Origin: Desulfofundulus kuznetsovii DSM 6115
GTDB taxonomy: Bacteria; Bacillota; Desulfotomaculia; Desulfotomaculales; Desulfovirgulaceae
Assembly (NCBI RefSeq): GCF_000214705.1
Contig: NC_015573.1
Coordinates: forward strand, 3,107,001-3,171,000
Direction of reading: 5' to 3'
DNA: 64,000 bases
The position numbers and the translations under genes are program-made. Position 1 is the first letter of the stretch. Each line of letters opens with the position of its first letter. Below the pieces are notes generated by a model that was not told the DNA's origin, did not search any database, and worked only from the letters and a program-made list of their open reading frames with translations. This document shows positions 16,944 to 24,812 of the stretch, piece by piece.

Positions 16944-17717
16944 TTACGGTAAATCCCTGACTGCAGGCCCATCATAACGGAAACCGGTGGGATCTATGCG
17001 CCGCATGGGACGCTGCCGGACGCGCTCCTCCACACTGTGGGCAATCAAGCCGGGCAAGCGCGCGAACATAAAAATGGCGTTGGCCAACTCGGGGGGGTAG
17101 CCCATCTCACATAACAGGGCCGCCATCATGCCGTCCACATTTAAGGGCAATTCCTTACCCCGGCGGCTTAGCGCGGTTTCCACCGCCAGGGCCATGCGGA
17201 CAAAGGGACCGGCAAAGCCCAATTTTTCGGCCTTTTCTTTTAAGACTTTCACCCGCGGGTCGGCCTTGTGCATGCGGTGGCCATAGCCGGGGATACGCTT
17301 TTTGGCCTCCAGGTATTTTTGTACGATTTTATCCGCCGCTTCTTCCGTACCGCCATGTTCTCCGGATGAAACTGCTTCCTGGAGAAAACGCATGCAGTTC
17401 TCCACGGCGCCGCCATGGTAGGAGTTAATGGAGAGAAGTCCGGCCGCCAGGGAGGCATTTAGCGCTCCTCCGGTTGAAGCCACCGTGCGGGCGGCCAGGG
17501 TAGAGGGCGGGCTCGCCCCGTGATCTACCGCAGAAACCAGGACGGCATCAAACAGTTCCCTTTCATGAGGTCCGGGTAGTTCGCCTTTAAGCAAAAGTAC
17601 CGCCGCTTCGGTAAAGGTTACCGACCTGACCAAATCCTCAAGCCGGTAACCCCGGATCACAATGCGGTTCGGGGCAACGTCGGTAATCCCCGTGTACCAT
17701 TCTTTTTCAGCAGACAT
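16944..17717 (-). CDS. Short citrate synthase-fold protein (citryl-CoA lyase or methylcitrate synthase)
   Basis: This 257-residue protein keeps only the C-terminal catalytic portion of citrate synthase. The three catalytic residues are present in SYHGGAVENCMRF (His), IPGYGHRMHKADPRVKVL (His) and LPLNVDGMMAALLCEMGYP (Asp). The size matches stand-alone citryl-CoA lyase rather than the 370-430 residues of citrate synthases. ATG 17717 follows GGGGAGGG. It sits next to SucC/SucD-like ligase genes, as expected if the ligase makes citryl-CoA (or methylcitryl-CoA) and this enzyme cleaves it. A short methylcitrate synthase remains possible. Confidence 0.75.
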   Translation of the reverse strand: MSAEKEWYTGITDVAPNRIVIRGYRLEDLVRSVTFTEAAVLLLKGELPGPHERELFDAVLVSAVDHGASPPSTLAARTVASTGGALNASLAAGLLSINSYHGGAVENCMRFLQEAVSSGEHGGTEEAADKIVQKYLEAKKRIPGYGHRMHKADPRVKVLKEKAEKLGFAGPFVRMALAVETALSRRGKELPLNVDGMMAALLCEMGYPPELANAIFMFARLPGLIAHSVEERVRQRPMRRIDPTGFRYDGPAVRDLP

Positions 17718-17730
17718 AACACCCTCCCCT

Positions 17731-18660
17731 TTAGCGGTTTTCTTTTTTTGCCTTTTGCAGTTCTTCACTGCTGCCGTATCTTAATTTAATTTCCAGATCG
17801 GTAAGCAATTCCGACTCCAGGTCGCGGTACCGTTCCAGCCGTGTTATCTCCGAAAAATGGGGAAACGTGGTGAACAAATCCCGGTCAAACCGGGTGGTCC
17901 CTTTTTCCTTTAAAATGCGCAGCGCCTTCTCCATGGCGCTGGCCGCGGCAAAGAGGGGTGTAAGGGGTGCACTGACCCGCGCCACACCCATTGCCTCCAG
18001 TTCCCTGGCACTGATCAGGGGAGTGCGTCCGTCTTCCAGCATGTTAATACTTACGGGCGCTTTGATGTTCTTCACCACATACTCAATCTCTTCCACAGTG
18101 CGGGGTGCTTCCACAAAAATCAAATCGGCACCGGCTTCAGCATAGGCATTGCCCCGCCTTACGGCTTCCTCCACCCCAAGGACGGCAATGGCATCGGTCC
18201 GGGCGTTAATAATAAAGTCCGGATCTTTACGGGCATGCACCGCCGCCCTGATCCTGGCCACCGCCTCTTCCAGGGGCACCACCTGTTTGCCGGTCATATG
18301 CCCGCAGCGCTTGGGGAACACCTGGTCCTCAATGTTTACACCTGCGGCGCCCATCTCCTCCAGCTCGCGCACCATCCGGTAGACATTCAGGGGATTGCCA
18401 AAACCCGTATCCCCGTCGGCCATTACCGGTATATCCACGGCCTTGACGATCCTGCGGGTTTGGTCAAGCATTTCCGACATGGTGAGCAAACCGTAATCAG
18501 GCACCCCCAGGCAGGCGGCCGAAAGGCCAAAACCGGTAACCTGGACGGCCTCAAATCCAACCATCTCGGCAATCCGTGCACTCAAGCAATCGTAAACGCC
18601 GGGCATGATCAATATTTCCGGTGCATTAATCAACTGGCGCAGGCGAGTAGTCTTCTTCAT
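17731..18660 (-). CDS. prpB: Isocitrate lyase-superfamily lyase (PrpB/dimethylmalate lyase-like)
   Basis: This 309-residue TIM-barrel lyase has PVMADGDTGFGNPLNVYR (Mg-binding acidic residues), IEDQVFPKRCGHMTGK with the KRCGH catalytic loop typical of methylisocitrate and related C-C lyases, and INARTDAIAVLGVEEAV. The usual reaction is 2-methylisocitrate to pyruvate and succinate; 2,3-dimethylmalate lyase is a close alternative. The start overlaps the TRAP permease stop by 4 nt. Succinate produced would feed the FrdAB-like proteins and fumarase of the operon. Confidence 0.82.
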   Translation of the reverse strand: MKKTTRLRQLINAPEILIMPGVYDCLSARIAEMVGFEAVQVTGFGLSAACLGVPDYGLLTMSEMLDQTRRIVKAVDIPVMADGDTGFGNPLNVYRMVRELEEMGAAGVNIEDQVFPKRCGHMTGKQVVPLEEAVARIRAAVHARKDPDFIINARTDAIAVLGVEEAVRRGNAYAEAGADLIFVEAPRTVEEIEYVVKNIKAPVSINMLEDGRTPLISARELEAMGVARVSAPLTPLFAAASAMEKALRILKEKGTTRFDRDLFTTFPHFSEITRLERYRDLESELLTDLEIKLRYGSSEELQKAKKENR

Positions 18661-20561
18661 TCAGTCACTTCCCTTGTTTCTGAAGCTTTAGGCGTTTTCC
18701 GCTGGCGAAGGTATATGGAAAGAAAGGCTACACCGAGCAGGGCAAGACCAAGCAAGTCGGTTTGCAAACCCGGATCAATTAGTACCAGGGCCGCACCTAA
18801 AAAGAATAACCGCTCAAACCAGAAAAGATCCTTGAGCATCCAGCCGATAACCGCCGAAGCCAGGCAAAACACACCAATGCTTGCCGTAATCAGGGCCTGG
18901 GTTATCTCTTCAATTGAACCCAGAGCCACCAGGGCCGGTCCATAGGTAAACATGTATGGAATCAAAAAGGCAACCAGGCCCAACCGGAAAGCGGTAACAC
19001 CGGTACGCATGGGATCGCTTCCCGCTATGCCGGCACCGGCATACGCCGCTAAAGCCACTGGAGGAGTAATAGGAGCAAAGACGCTGAAGTAGAAAATAAA
19101 CAGGTGGGCTATTAAGACGGGCACATTGAGTTCGATCAGAGCAGGTGCTCCCATGGCGGCCAGCACGATGTAGGCCGCCGTCGGCGGGAGGCCCATACCC
19201 AGGATGATACTGGCCACCATGGTCAGGGCCAGGGCGAGTATCAGCCGTCCACCGGCCGCCTCCACAACGATGCTGGAAAAAGTCAGGCCAATTCCGGTCT
19301 GGGCGATAACGCCGATAATAATGCCCGCCGTTGCACAGGCAGTGCTAACGGTTAAAACATCCCGGGCTCCTTTTTCAAGCGCTTTTAAAATAACATTTAA
19401 GTTACTTTTGACATCAAACCTGTGGGGGCCAATGGTACTGCTGGTGAGAAGCAGGGTTAAAATGCCCCAGAAGGCAGCCTTCATCGGCGAAACCTGAACC
19501 ACGACCAGTAAATAAAGTAAAACAAAAATAGGAATAAGGAGAAACAAGCTTTTTTTTAAGGTTTGCCCCAGGTGGGGTAGTTCCGATGCCGGAAGCCCTT
19601 TCATACCCTTGCGTTTTGCTTCAAAATGCACCGCAAGGAAAAGGGAAAGGTAATAGAGAACAGCCGGAATGGCAGCGGCAATACATATCTTGCTGTAGGG
19701 TATACCGGTCATTTCGGACATGACAAAAGCCCCCGCACCCATAAGGGGCGGCATAATGGCCCCTCCCGAAGAGGCCACGGCCTCAATTGCGCCAGCCACG
19801 TGCGGGTCATATCCCAGGCGTTTCATCAGGGGAATGGTAAATGTACCAGTGGTGGCCACGTTGGCCACCGGGCTCCCGGAAATGGTTCCCATCAACCCGC
19901 TGGAAACTACCGCCACCTTGGCCGGACCGCCGGTACTCTTGCCGGCAATGGCAAAAGCCAGATCTATGAACATTTTGCCACCGCCGGTGGCCTCCAGAAA
20001 TGCCCCAAAGAGGACGAACAGGGCCACCATCGTCGCGGCCACCCCGAGGGTAACACCCCAAATACCTTCCATGCTCAGGTAAAGCTGGGAAATAATCCGT
20101 TCAAAGGAGTAGGCCTTGTGGCTCAATATGCCGGGAAAATATGGGCCATACCGGGCGTAAACCAGGGCCAGTACGGCAATTATAACCAGCGGCCACCCGG
20201 TAGTGCGTCTGGTTACCTCCAGGACGAGCACGATCGTTGCCGCACCCATAATCATATCAAGGGTGGTGGGGTCTCCAGCCCGAAAGACCAGGGTCTGGTA
20301 AGTTAACCACATGTAGACCCCCGTGGCCACCGCACCAGTGAGAAAAATGGCGTCTAGCCACCAAAACCGTGCCTTTTTCGTTGTGCTGAACAAAAGAAAG
20401 ACCAGTACCAGCACAAAGGTAAGATGAGTTACCCGTTGGAGAACGGGAGTTAAAACACCAAACCCTGCCGTATACAATTGAAACAAAGAAAGACTGACGG
20501 CTACGATGGTGATTATTAATGTACCCGGACGGCTCGTACCTGGTGCCTTGGCAGTAGACAT
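18657..20561 (-). CDS. TRAP transporter fused permease (TAXI type)
   Basis: This 634-residue integral membrane protein fuses the small 4-TM and large 12-TM TRAP subunits. It has many hydrophobic helices, the conserved loop SSGLMGTISGSPVANVATTG near residue 220, and VEAVASSGGAIMPPLMGAGA. It works with the TAXI solute receptor encoded just upstream to import an organic anion with sodium or protons. A GAGGTG site precedes ATG 20561. The ligand is not determinable from sequence; the operon suggests a di- or tricarboxylate. Confidence 0.92.
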   Translation of the reverse strand: MSTAKAPGTSRPGTLIITIVAVSLSLFQLYTAGFGVLTPVLQRVTHLTFVLVLVFLLFSTTKKARFWWLDAIFLTGAVATGVYMWLTYQTLVFRAGDPTTLDMIMGAATIVLVLEVTRRTTGWPLVIIAVLALVYARYGPYFPGILSHKAYSFERIISQLYLSMEGIWGVTLGVAATMVALFVLFGAFLEATGGGKMFIDLAFAIAGKSTGGPAKVAVVSSGLMGTISGSPVANVATTGTFTIPLMKRLGYDPHVAGAIEAVASSGGAIMPPLMGAGAFVMSEMTGIPYSKICIAAAIPAVLYYLSLFLAVHFEAKRKGMKGLPASELPHLGQTLKKSLFLLIPIFVLLYLLVVVQVSPMKAAFWGILTLLLTSSTIGPHRFDVKSNLNVILKALEKGARDVLTVSTACATAGIIIGVIAQTGIGLTFSSIVVEAAGGRLILALALTMVASIILGMGLPPTAAYIVLAAMGAPALIELNVPVLIAHLFIFYFSVFAPITPPVALAAYAGAGIAGSDPMRTGVTAFRLGLVAFLIPYMFTYGPALVALGSIEEITQALITASIGVFCLASAVIGWMLKDLFWFERLFFLGAALVLIDPGLQTDLLGLALLGVAFLSIYLRQRKTPKASETREVTE

Positions 20562-20647
20562 TAAAACACCTCACTTTCTTACAGGGAGCAATTTTTGGGG
20601 GGGCAGGGTGCCCGCACCGGCGCGGCCGGCCACCCTGCCGGCAATGG

Positions 20648-21646
20648 CTACTTCCATGTCAAGCCTTTCTCTTTAAAATACCTCTCTGCACCCGGGTGAA
20701 GGGGAACTACGGCCGGTACCGCGGTTTCCAAGGTAATTTCTTTTGCTACCCTGTGCACAGTCTGTAGTTCAGGCAGGTGTTCAAAGATGGCTTTCACTAC
20801 CTCATAGGCAGTTTGTTCGGGGAGATCAGCCCTGGCCGCAACCACAATGGGAACCGCCACGGTTTCTACTTCCACGGGAATCTTTTCATAAACGCCCTTT
20901 TCAATTTTACTTTCAAAGAAATAGGGGTGTTTTTCCTTAACCTTGCTTATTTCCTCTGGAGTCAGAGAGATTAGCTTAACTTCACGCACTGCCGAGAGAT
21001 CCATGACTGCCGAAGCAGGAGCGCCAACAGCCATTATAGCGGCGTCAATGTTGTTATCTTTTAAAGCATCTGAAGCTTCTGCAAACGAGAGGTACTGCTC
21101 GTCAATATCATTGTAGGTGATTCCCAAAGCATTCAGTAAAGCCCTGGCTTTAACCTCAGTTCCACTGCCGGGAGATCCAACGGCAACTTTTTTACCTTTC
21201 AGATCCATAATAGAATTGATTTTTTTGTCCTGCAGGGTTACTATATGAAGCGGTTCTGAATATGTTTTAAACAGTGCAAAGAACTTTTTCTTCTCATTTT
21301 GAAAATCGCCCAGCCCGTGATAGGCCTCATAAGCAACATCGCCGGCCATGAAAGCCAGATCGGCTTCACCCCTGTCCAGCAAGCGCGCATTCTCTACCGA
21401 GCCGCCGGTGGCCTCTGCCGTTACCTGCAGGCTGGGGACATACTTGCTGATAATCTTGGCCATACCGCCACCCAGGGGATAAAAGGTTCCGCCTGTTCCG
21501 GCAGTGGCAAAGGTGAGATGGTTCGCCGTCTTGCCGTCTCCTTGCTGGCTCCCTCCCTGCTTCTCGCCACCGGACCCGCAACCGGTTAGCCCCAGAAGAG
21601 AAAATAAAAATAACATTACCGTAACCAGAACACCTATTTTTTTCAC
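20648..21646 (-). CDS. TAXI-family TRAP solute receptor (lipoprotein)
   Basis: This 332-residue binding protein has an N-terminal lipoprotein signal (hydrophobic stretch then LLGLTGCGSGG, lipobox Cys near residue 23). The TAXI signature block begins LTFATAGTGGTFYPLGGGMA and continues with TGGSVENARLLDRGEADLAF. It is anchored outside the membrane and delivers substrate to the fused permease encoded immediately downstream. Translation starts at GTG 21646 after AAAAGGAGG. Two tiny frames with their own Shine-Dalgarno sites precede it. Confidence 0.92.
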   Translation of the reverse strand: MKKIGVLVTVMLFLFSLLGLTGCGSGGEKQGGSQQGDGKTANHLTFATAGTGGTFYPLGGGMAKIISKYVPSLQVTAEATGGSVENARLLDRGEADLAFMAGDVAYEAYHGLGDFQNEKKKFFALFKTYSEPLHIVTLQDKKINSIMDLKGKKVAVGSPGSGTEVKARALLNALGITYNDIDEQYLSFAEASDALKDNNIDAAIMAVGAPASAVMDLSAVREVKLISLTPEEISKVKEKHPYFFESKIEKGVYEKIPVEVETVAVPIVVAARADLPEQTAYEVVKAIFEHLPELQTVHRVAKEITLETAVPAVVPLHPGAERYFKEKGLTWK

Positions 21647-21661
21647 AGGTAAGACCTCCTT

Positions 21662-21719
21662 TTAGATTTTCATAAAACAAACCTCCTTCTGGCACTGGGG
21701 CAATATTGATTTAACTCAT
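21662..21719 (-). other. Two minimal upstream reading frames before the TAXI gene
   Basis: Reading the minus strand, AGGAGGTGGGAG precedes ATG AGT TAA (21719-21711), and AAGGAGG precedes ATG AAA ATC TAA (21673-21662). The second stop overlaps the Shine-Dalgarno of the TAXI gene. Three ribosome sites in a row suggest translational coupling or leader control, though chance is not excluded. Confidence 0.45.
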
Positions 21720-21787
21720 CTCCCACCTCCTAAAATTGTGCCCTCCCGGGATGGCATTTGCCTCTTTTTGCCGAAAATGATTCTTTT

Positions 21788-21804
21788 CAAATAGTTAACT
21801 GAAT
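21788..21804. promoter_or_regulatory. 17-bp motif shared with 16913-16929
   Basis: CAAATAGTTAACTGAAT lies 5 nt past the gntR stop (21809) and upstream of the TAXI gene. It matches the motif upstream of sucC with a single difference. Confidence 0.4.
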
Positions 21805-21808
21805 ACTT

Positions 21809-22507
21809 TCATTCTTCCTTACCTTCAGCTTTTTTAATAGAAGTTTTGATATTTCTGAGATGGTCCATCAATGCCTTTTTTGCGCCATTTGTATCACGAC
21901 ATTTGATTGCTTCAAAGATAGCTCTGTGCTCCTCTAAAATTTGTTTAGCCCGCCCGGGCATTACGGTCGTTTTTGCGCGTATTTTAAAAAGCAAGTCCAA
22001 ATAAAGTTCACAGATAGTCACAAAAACTATATTGTGTGTTGCTTCGGCAATGGCAAGGTGAAACGCCTGATCATGATCAAGCACTTCATATCTTTCCGCT
22101 TTGCCTTCTTCAATTATCGACAATGCACGTTCTATTGCTTCAAGATCAGCTTTGGTAGCCCTTTCACAGGCAAGCTCGATAATCTTGCTTTCTAACGCCT
22201 CGCGAGCCTCCAAAAGGTCCAGCATTGCCGCTGTTTCTAAATTTGATAAAATTCTTTCCCTATCCAACCTATTTTCCGGCAATTTTCTTACATAACGGCC
22301 CCCGCCGGGCCTGGTCTCGATAATACCCTGGCGTTCAAGGATGCGAAACGCTTCACGCAGAGTCCCACGACTAACACCTATTTCTTCTGCCAGTTCACGT
22401 TCGGGTGGCAACTTGTCACCAGGTGCCAGTTGACCTGCCAGGATTATGTTTTCTATTTGCGTAATTACGTCTTCGTATAACCTGCGGTACTCGATTTTTT
22501 TGAACAT
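21809..22507 (-). CDS. FadR-family GntR transcriptional regulator
   Basis: This 232-residue protein has an N-terminal winged helix (KLPPERELAEEIGVSRGTLREAF near residue 30, then RQGIIETRPGGGRYVRK) and a C-terminal all-helical FCD ligand-binding domain with the metal-binding His/Asp pattern (DHDQAFHLAIAEATHN and a late LMDHLRN). ATG 22507 follows AGGAGGG. It stands at the head of the TAXI-prpB-sucCD operon and its own promoter carries a TGG-N5-CCA site, so it probably represses itself and the operon in response to an organic acid. Confidence 0.88.
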   Translation of the reverse strand: MFKKIEYRRLYEDVITQIENIILAGQLAPGDKLPPERELAEEIGVSRGTLREAFRILERQGIIETRPGGGRYVRKLPENRLDRERILSNLETAAMLDLLEAREALESKIIELACERATKADLEAIERALSIIEEGKAERYEVLDHDQAFHLAIAEATHNIVFVTICELYLDLLFKIRAKTTVMPGRAKQILEEHRAIFEAIKCRDTNGAKKALMDHLRNIKTSIKKAEGKEE

Positions 22508-22537
22508 TTGTACAGGCCCTCCTGGTAACTGGGTAAT

Positions 22538-22587
22538 TGGGTGATCCACTCGTTTTTTATTTTATTTCATTGGGAAACGCTTGTCAA
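22538..22587 (-). promoter_or_regulatory. gntR promoter with overlapping candidate operator
   Basis: On the minus strand TTGACA (22587-22582) and TAAAAT (22564-22559) are separated by 17 nt, a near-consensus housekeeping promoter. TGGATCACCCA (22548-22538), fitting TGG-N5-CCA, lies about 10 nt downstream of the -10 box, at the expected transcription start. This arrangement predicts autorepression by the GntR protein. Confidence 0.65.
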
Positions 22588-23403
22588 CCAGGTTGGCAAA
22601 AATTTTTGAAAATACAGCCAAAGAAGGAGCACTAATTGAGAGGCCACCACTCCTACGGGCCTGCCGTCGCTGCCCATTATGGGGCGGGCCGTAACCAGAA
22701 GATGCAGCCGGCGCCCCCTGGCCTGGACAAAACACTCCCGGGAGGTGAAGCCTCCAGGCTGGCGCAGCGCCTGGAGGAGGGGAAGGCCGGCCAAGTGTTC
22801 TTCCAGGCGTTGCTGCAGAATTTCGTTTTTGGGTACATTAAACATCCGTTCGGCGGAGAGGTTGAAGTGGGTGACCATCCCTTCGCTGTTGATGGCAATG
22901 ACCCCTTCATCCACCGCATCCATGACCGCGTTGACCTGGCTGGCCATGATCATTTTCTCGGTCATGGCCTCGGTTTCCAGGACCTTGGCTGCGATCAGGT
23001 CGGCCATGCGCCCGATAAATTCCATCAGGGATTCGGTGCGGGTAAGCAGGGTTACTTTTTGTTCGTCGCTAAAGGCAATCAGGCTGATGGTGCCGATGAC
23101 ATTCTGCCCGGCAATGATGGGGTAAACGATGGAAGCTTTGTAAAAACAGCTCCCCGTCAGGGGGCAGGACATGCAGATGGGATGGTAGCCCGCCTCCTTG
23201 ATGAAAATGGGCCGGCTGGTCTTGAGCACGTGTTTGTTCACCAGCCCCCGCAGGAGGCGGGAGCCCACGTCGTTGCGCACCTTGCCCGTGCCGGCCACCC
23301 GCACCAGGTCGAGGTCGATTACCTCGACCTCGACCCCCAGGGCGGCGGCAATGGCTTCGGCAGCCCGCTGGCAGTCTTCTTTTACCTGATCCAGTCCGGA
23401 CAC
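22567..23403 (-). pseudogene. Truncated sensor/regulator with GAF-like and PAS domains
   Basis: The 278-residue frame begins with a GAF-like region (residues about 1-130, with a Cys-rich patch YHPICMSCPLTGSCFYKAS). A PAS domain follows (VMDAVDEGVIAINSEGMVTH, near residue 160-250). It ends abruptly with an apolar tail, QLVLLLWLYFQKFLP, unlike a domain end. Proteins starting like this usually continue into a sigma-54 AAA+ domain and helix-turn-helix, both absent here. The last codons overlap the gntR promoter, so a deletion or insertion probably removed the effector half. Confidence 0.6.
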
Positions 23404-23446
23404 GGGACCTCACATCCGTTTGAAGTGCTTTTCCTTCGAGGCAAAT

Positions 23447-24310
23447 TTATGCCCCCAGCAATAAAGGCCGGGGATCTACGTAATGCTGTTCCAGTCCCAG
23501 GCTTTCCCGGGGGAGTTCCAGGGCCACCCCCAGAAGCTGGGTGAAATACAGGACGGGGATCTGGCGAAAGCCGGCGTCTTGTTCCAGGATTTTTCCCTGC
23601 AGCCAGTCCAGGTTGAACTGGCACAGGGGGCAACTGGTGATGATTGCTTCCGCCCCTTTGGCAGCGGCGGAGTTGAGAATGTCCCGTACCCTTTGCCTCA
23701 CCAGGTCATTTTCGTGCAGCACCTGGTAGGAGCCACAGCAGGTGGTTTTATGGGGGTATTCCACCACTTCCGCGCCAAGGGCGGCGACCAGCTCTTCCAT
23801 GACGGTGGGGTTCTCCGGATCATCAAAACCCATCTCCAGAGCGGGCCGCACAAGCATGCAGCCGTAATAACAGGCCACTTTTAGGCCTTTCAGGTTGCGG
23901 CTCGTTTTGGCCTGTATAGCGTTAAACCCCACGTCTTCTTTGCAAATTTCCAGTGGATGGACCACCTGTATTTCCCCGGTATAATTTTCTTCCAGGTAAT
24001 CATTGAGCTTTTGCCTGGCCTCCGGATTATGCTGCATTTCATAATTTACCCGTTTTAGAACGTTATAGCAGAAGGAGCAGACCGTAAGCAGCCTGTCTTC
24101 TCCTTCTCCGGCGACACCGGCCAGAATACGCGCCGCTGCCACCATGCCCATGTAATTATCCCGGGCCAGGGGAAACACCGTTCCGCAGCAGGTCCACCGG
24201 GACAGCTCCGCCAGCTCCACCCCCAGGGCGGCCAGGGAGGCCCGGGTGGAATTATCCAGACCTCTTGCTTTATTGTATAGCGTACATCCCGGAAAGTATG
24301 GTATTTTCAT
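23447..24310 (-). CDS. hdrB: HdrB-like CCG-domain protein, copy 2
   Basis: This 287-residue copy is almost identical to 6382-7260: the same two CCG domains (TCCGTVFP/CSFCYNV and TTCCGSYQV/CPLCQFN), one clear residue change (AELSRW instead of AELPRW), and a stop directly after LLLGA. It lies below hdrC copy 2 and aconitase in the upstream module. The natural stop here suggests that this copy is closer to the original end and copy 1 was extended at the duplication junction. Role as for copy 1: terminal electron carrier for a fumarate-reductase-like complex. Confidence 0.85.
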   Translation of the reverse strand: MKIPYFPGCTLYNKARGLDNSTRASLAALGVELAELSRWTCCGTVFPLARDNYMGMVAAARILAGVAGEGEDRLLTVCSFCYNVLKRVNYEMQHNPEARQKLNDYLEENYTGEIQVVHPLEICKEDVGFNAIQAKTSRNLKGLKVACYYGCMLVRPALEMGFDDPENPTVMEELVAALGAEVVEYPHKTTCCGSYQVLHENDLVRQRVRDILNSAAAKGAEAIITSCPLCQFNLDWLQGKILEQDAGFRQIPVLYFTQLLGVALELPRESLGLEQHYVDPRPLLLGA

Positions 24311-24749
24311 CCCTATGCCCCCCTTTTCAAGCGCTCAGCTTGCGAAAACCGCTGGTCAGGGCCATCTGGGGAACCCGGGTGAGCAATTCCACCGGTATTT
24401 TCTCTGCAACCAGCACTTCCCCGCCCGAACGCAGGTTGATTACCCGCAGGGCTTCCATTAACCGGGCCAGATCTATACCCCGCGGGCAGCGGGCGGTACA
24501 GAGCAAACAGGTGCTGCAGACCCAGATGGAGCGGCAGTGCAGGGCCCGGGCGTCACCCAGCTGGAGCAGGCGCATGACCTGCCGGGGCAACAGTTCCATG
24601 ACCTCCCTGCCCGTACATCCCGCACTGCAGGTGCCGCACTGCATGCATAAATACGGGTCCTGCCCGCTGATTTCCTTAATACGCTCAATAATCTCCCGGC
24701 TCATTTTGTTTGATAGTTCCACAGCCATTGGCATCGGGCTCCTTTAATT
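23451..24749. repeat. 1.3-kb near-identical duplication, copy 2 (hdrCB)
   Basis: Partner of 6401-7699, same orientation, about 99% identical. It includes both genes and the hdrC ribosome-binding site but none of the flanking operon. Confidence 0.92.
24327..24734 (-). CDS. hdrC: HdrC-like ferredoxin subunit, copy 2
   Basis: The 135-residue translation is identical to copy 1 at 7277-7684, with the same CMQCGTCSAGC and CSTCLLCTARCP motifs; only silent changes were noticed. It starts after AAAGGAG. Upstream is aconitase and, further up, the intact FrdA/B pair, so each FrdAB-like pair in the array has its own HdrCB. Confidence 0.85.
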   Translation of the reverse strand: MPMAVELSNKMSREIIERIKEISGQDPYLCMQCGTCSAGCTGREVMELLPRQVMRLLQLGDARALHCRSIWVCSTCLLCTARCPRGIDLARLMEALRVINLRSGGEVLVAEKIPVELLTRVPQMALTSGFRKLSA

Positions 24750-24812
24750 ATTTCCGGATACCGTACTGTCCTTATTTCATGCCAAGTATTGATGCTCCCT
24801 GTTACGCATGTT

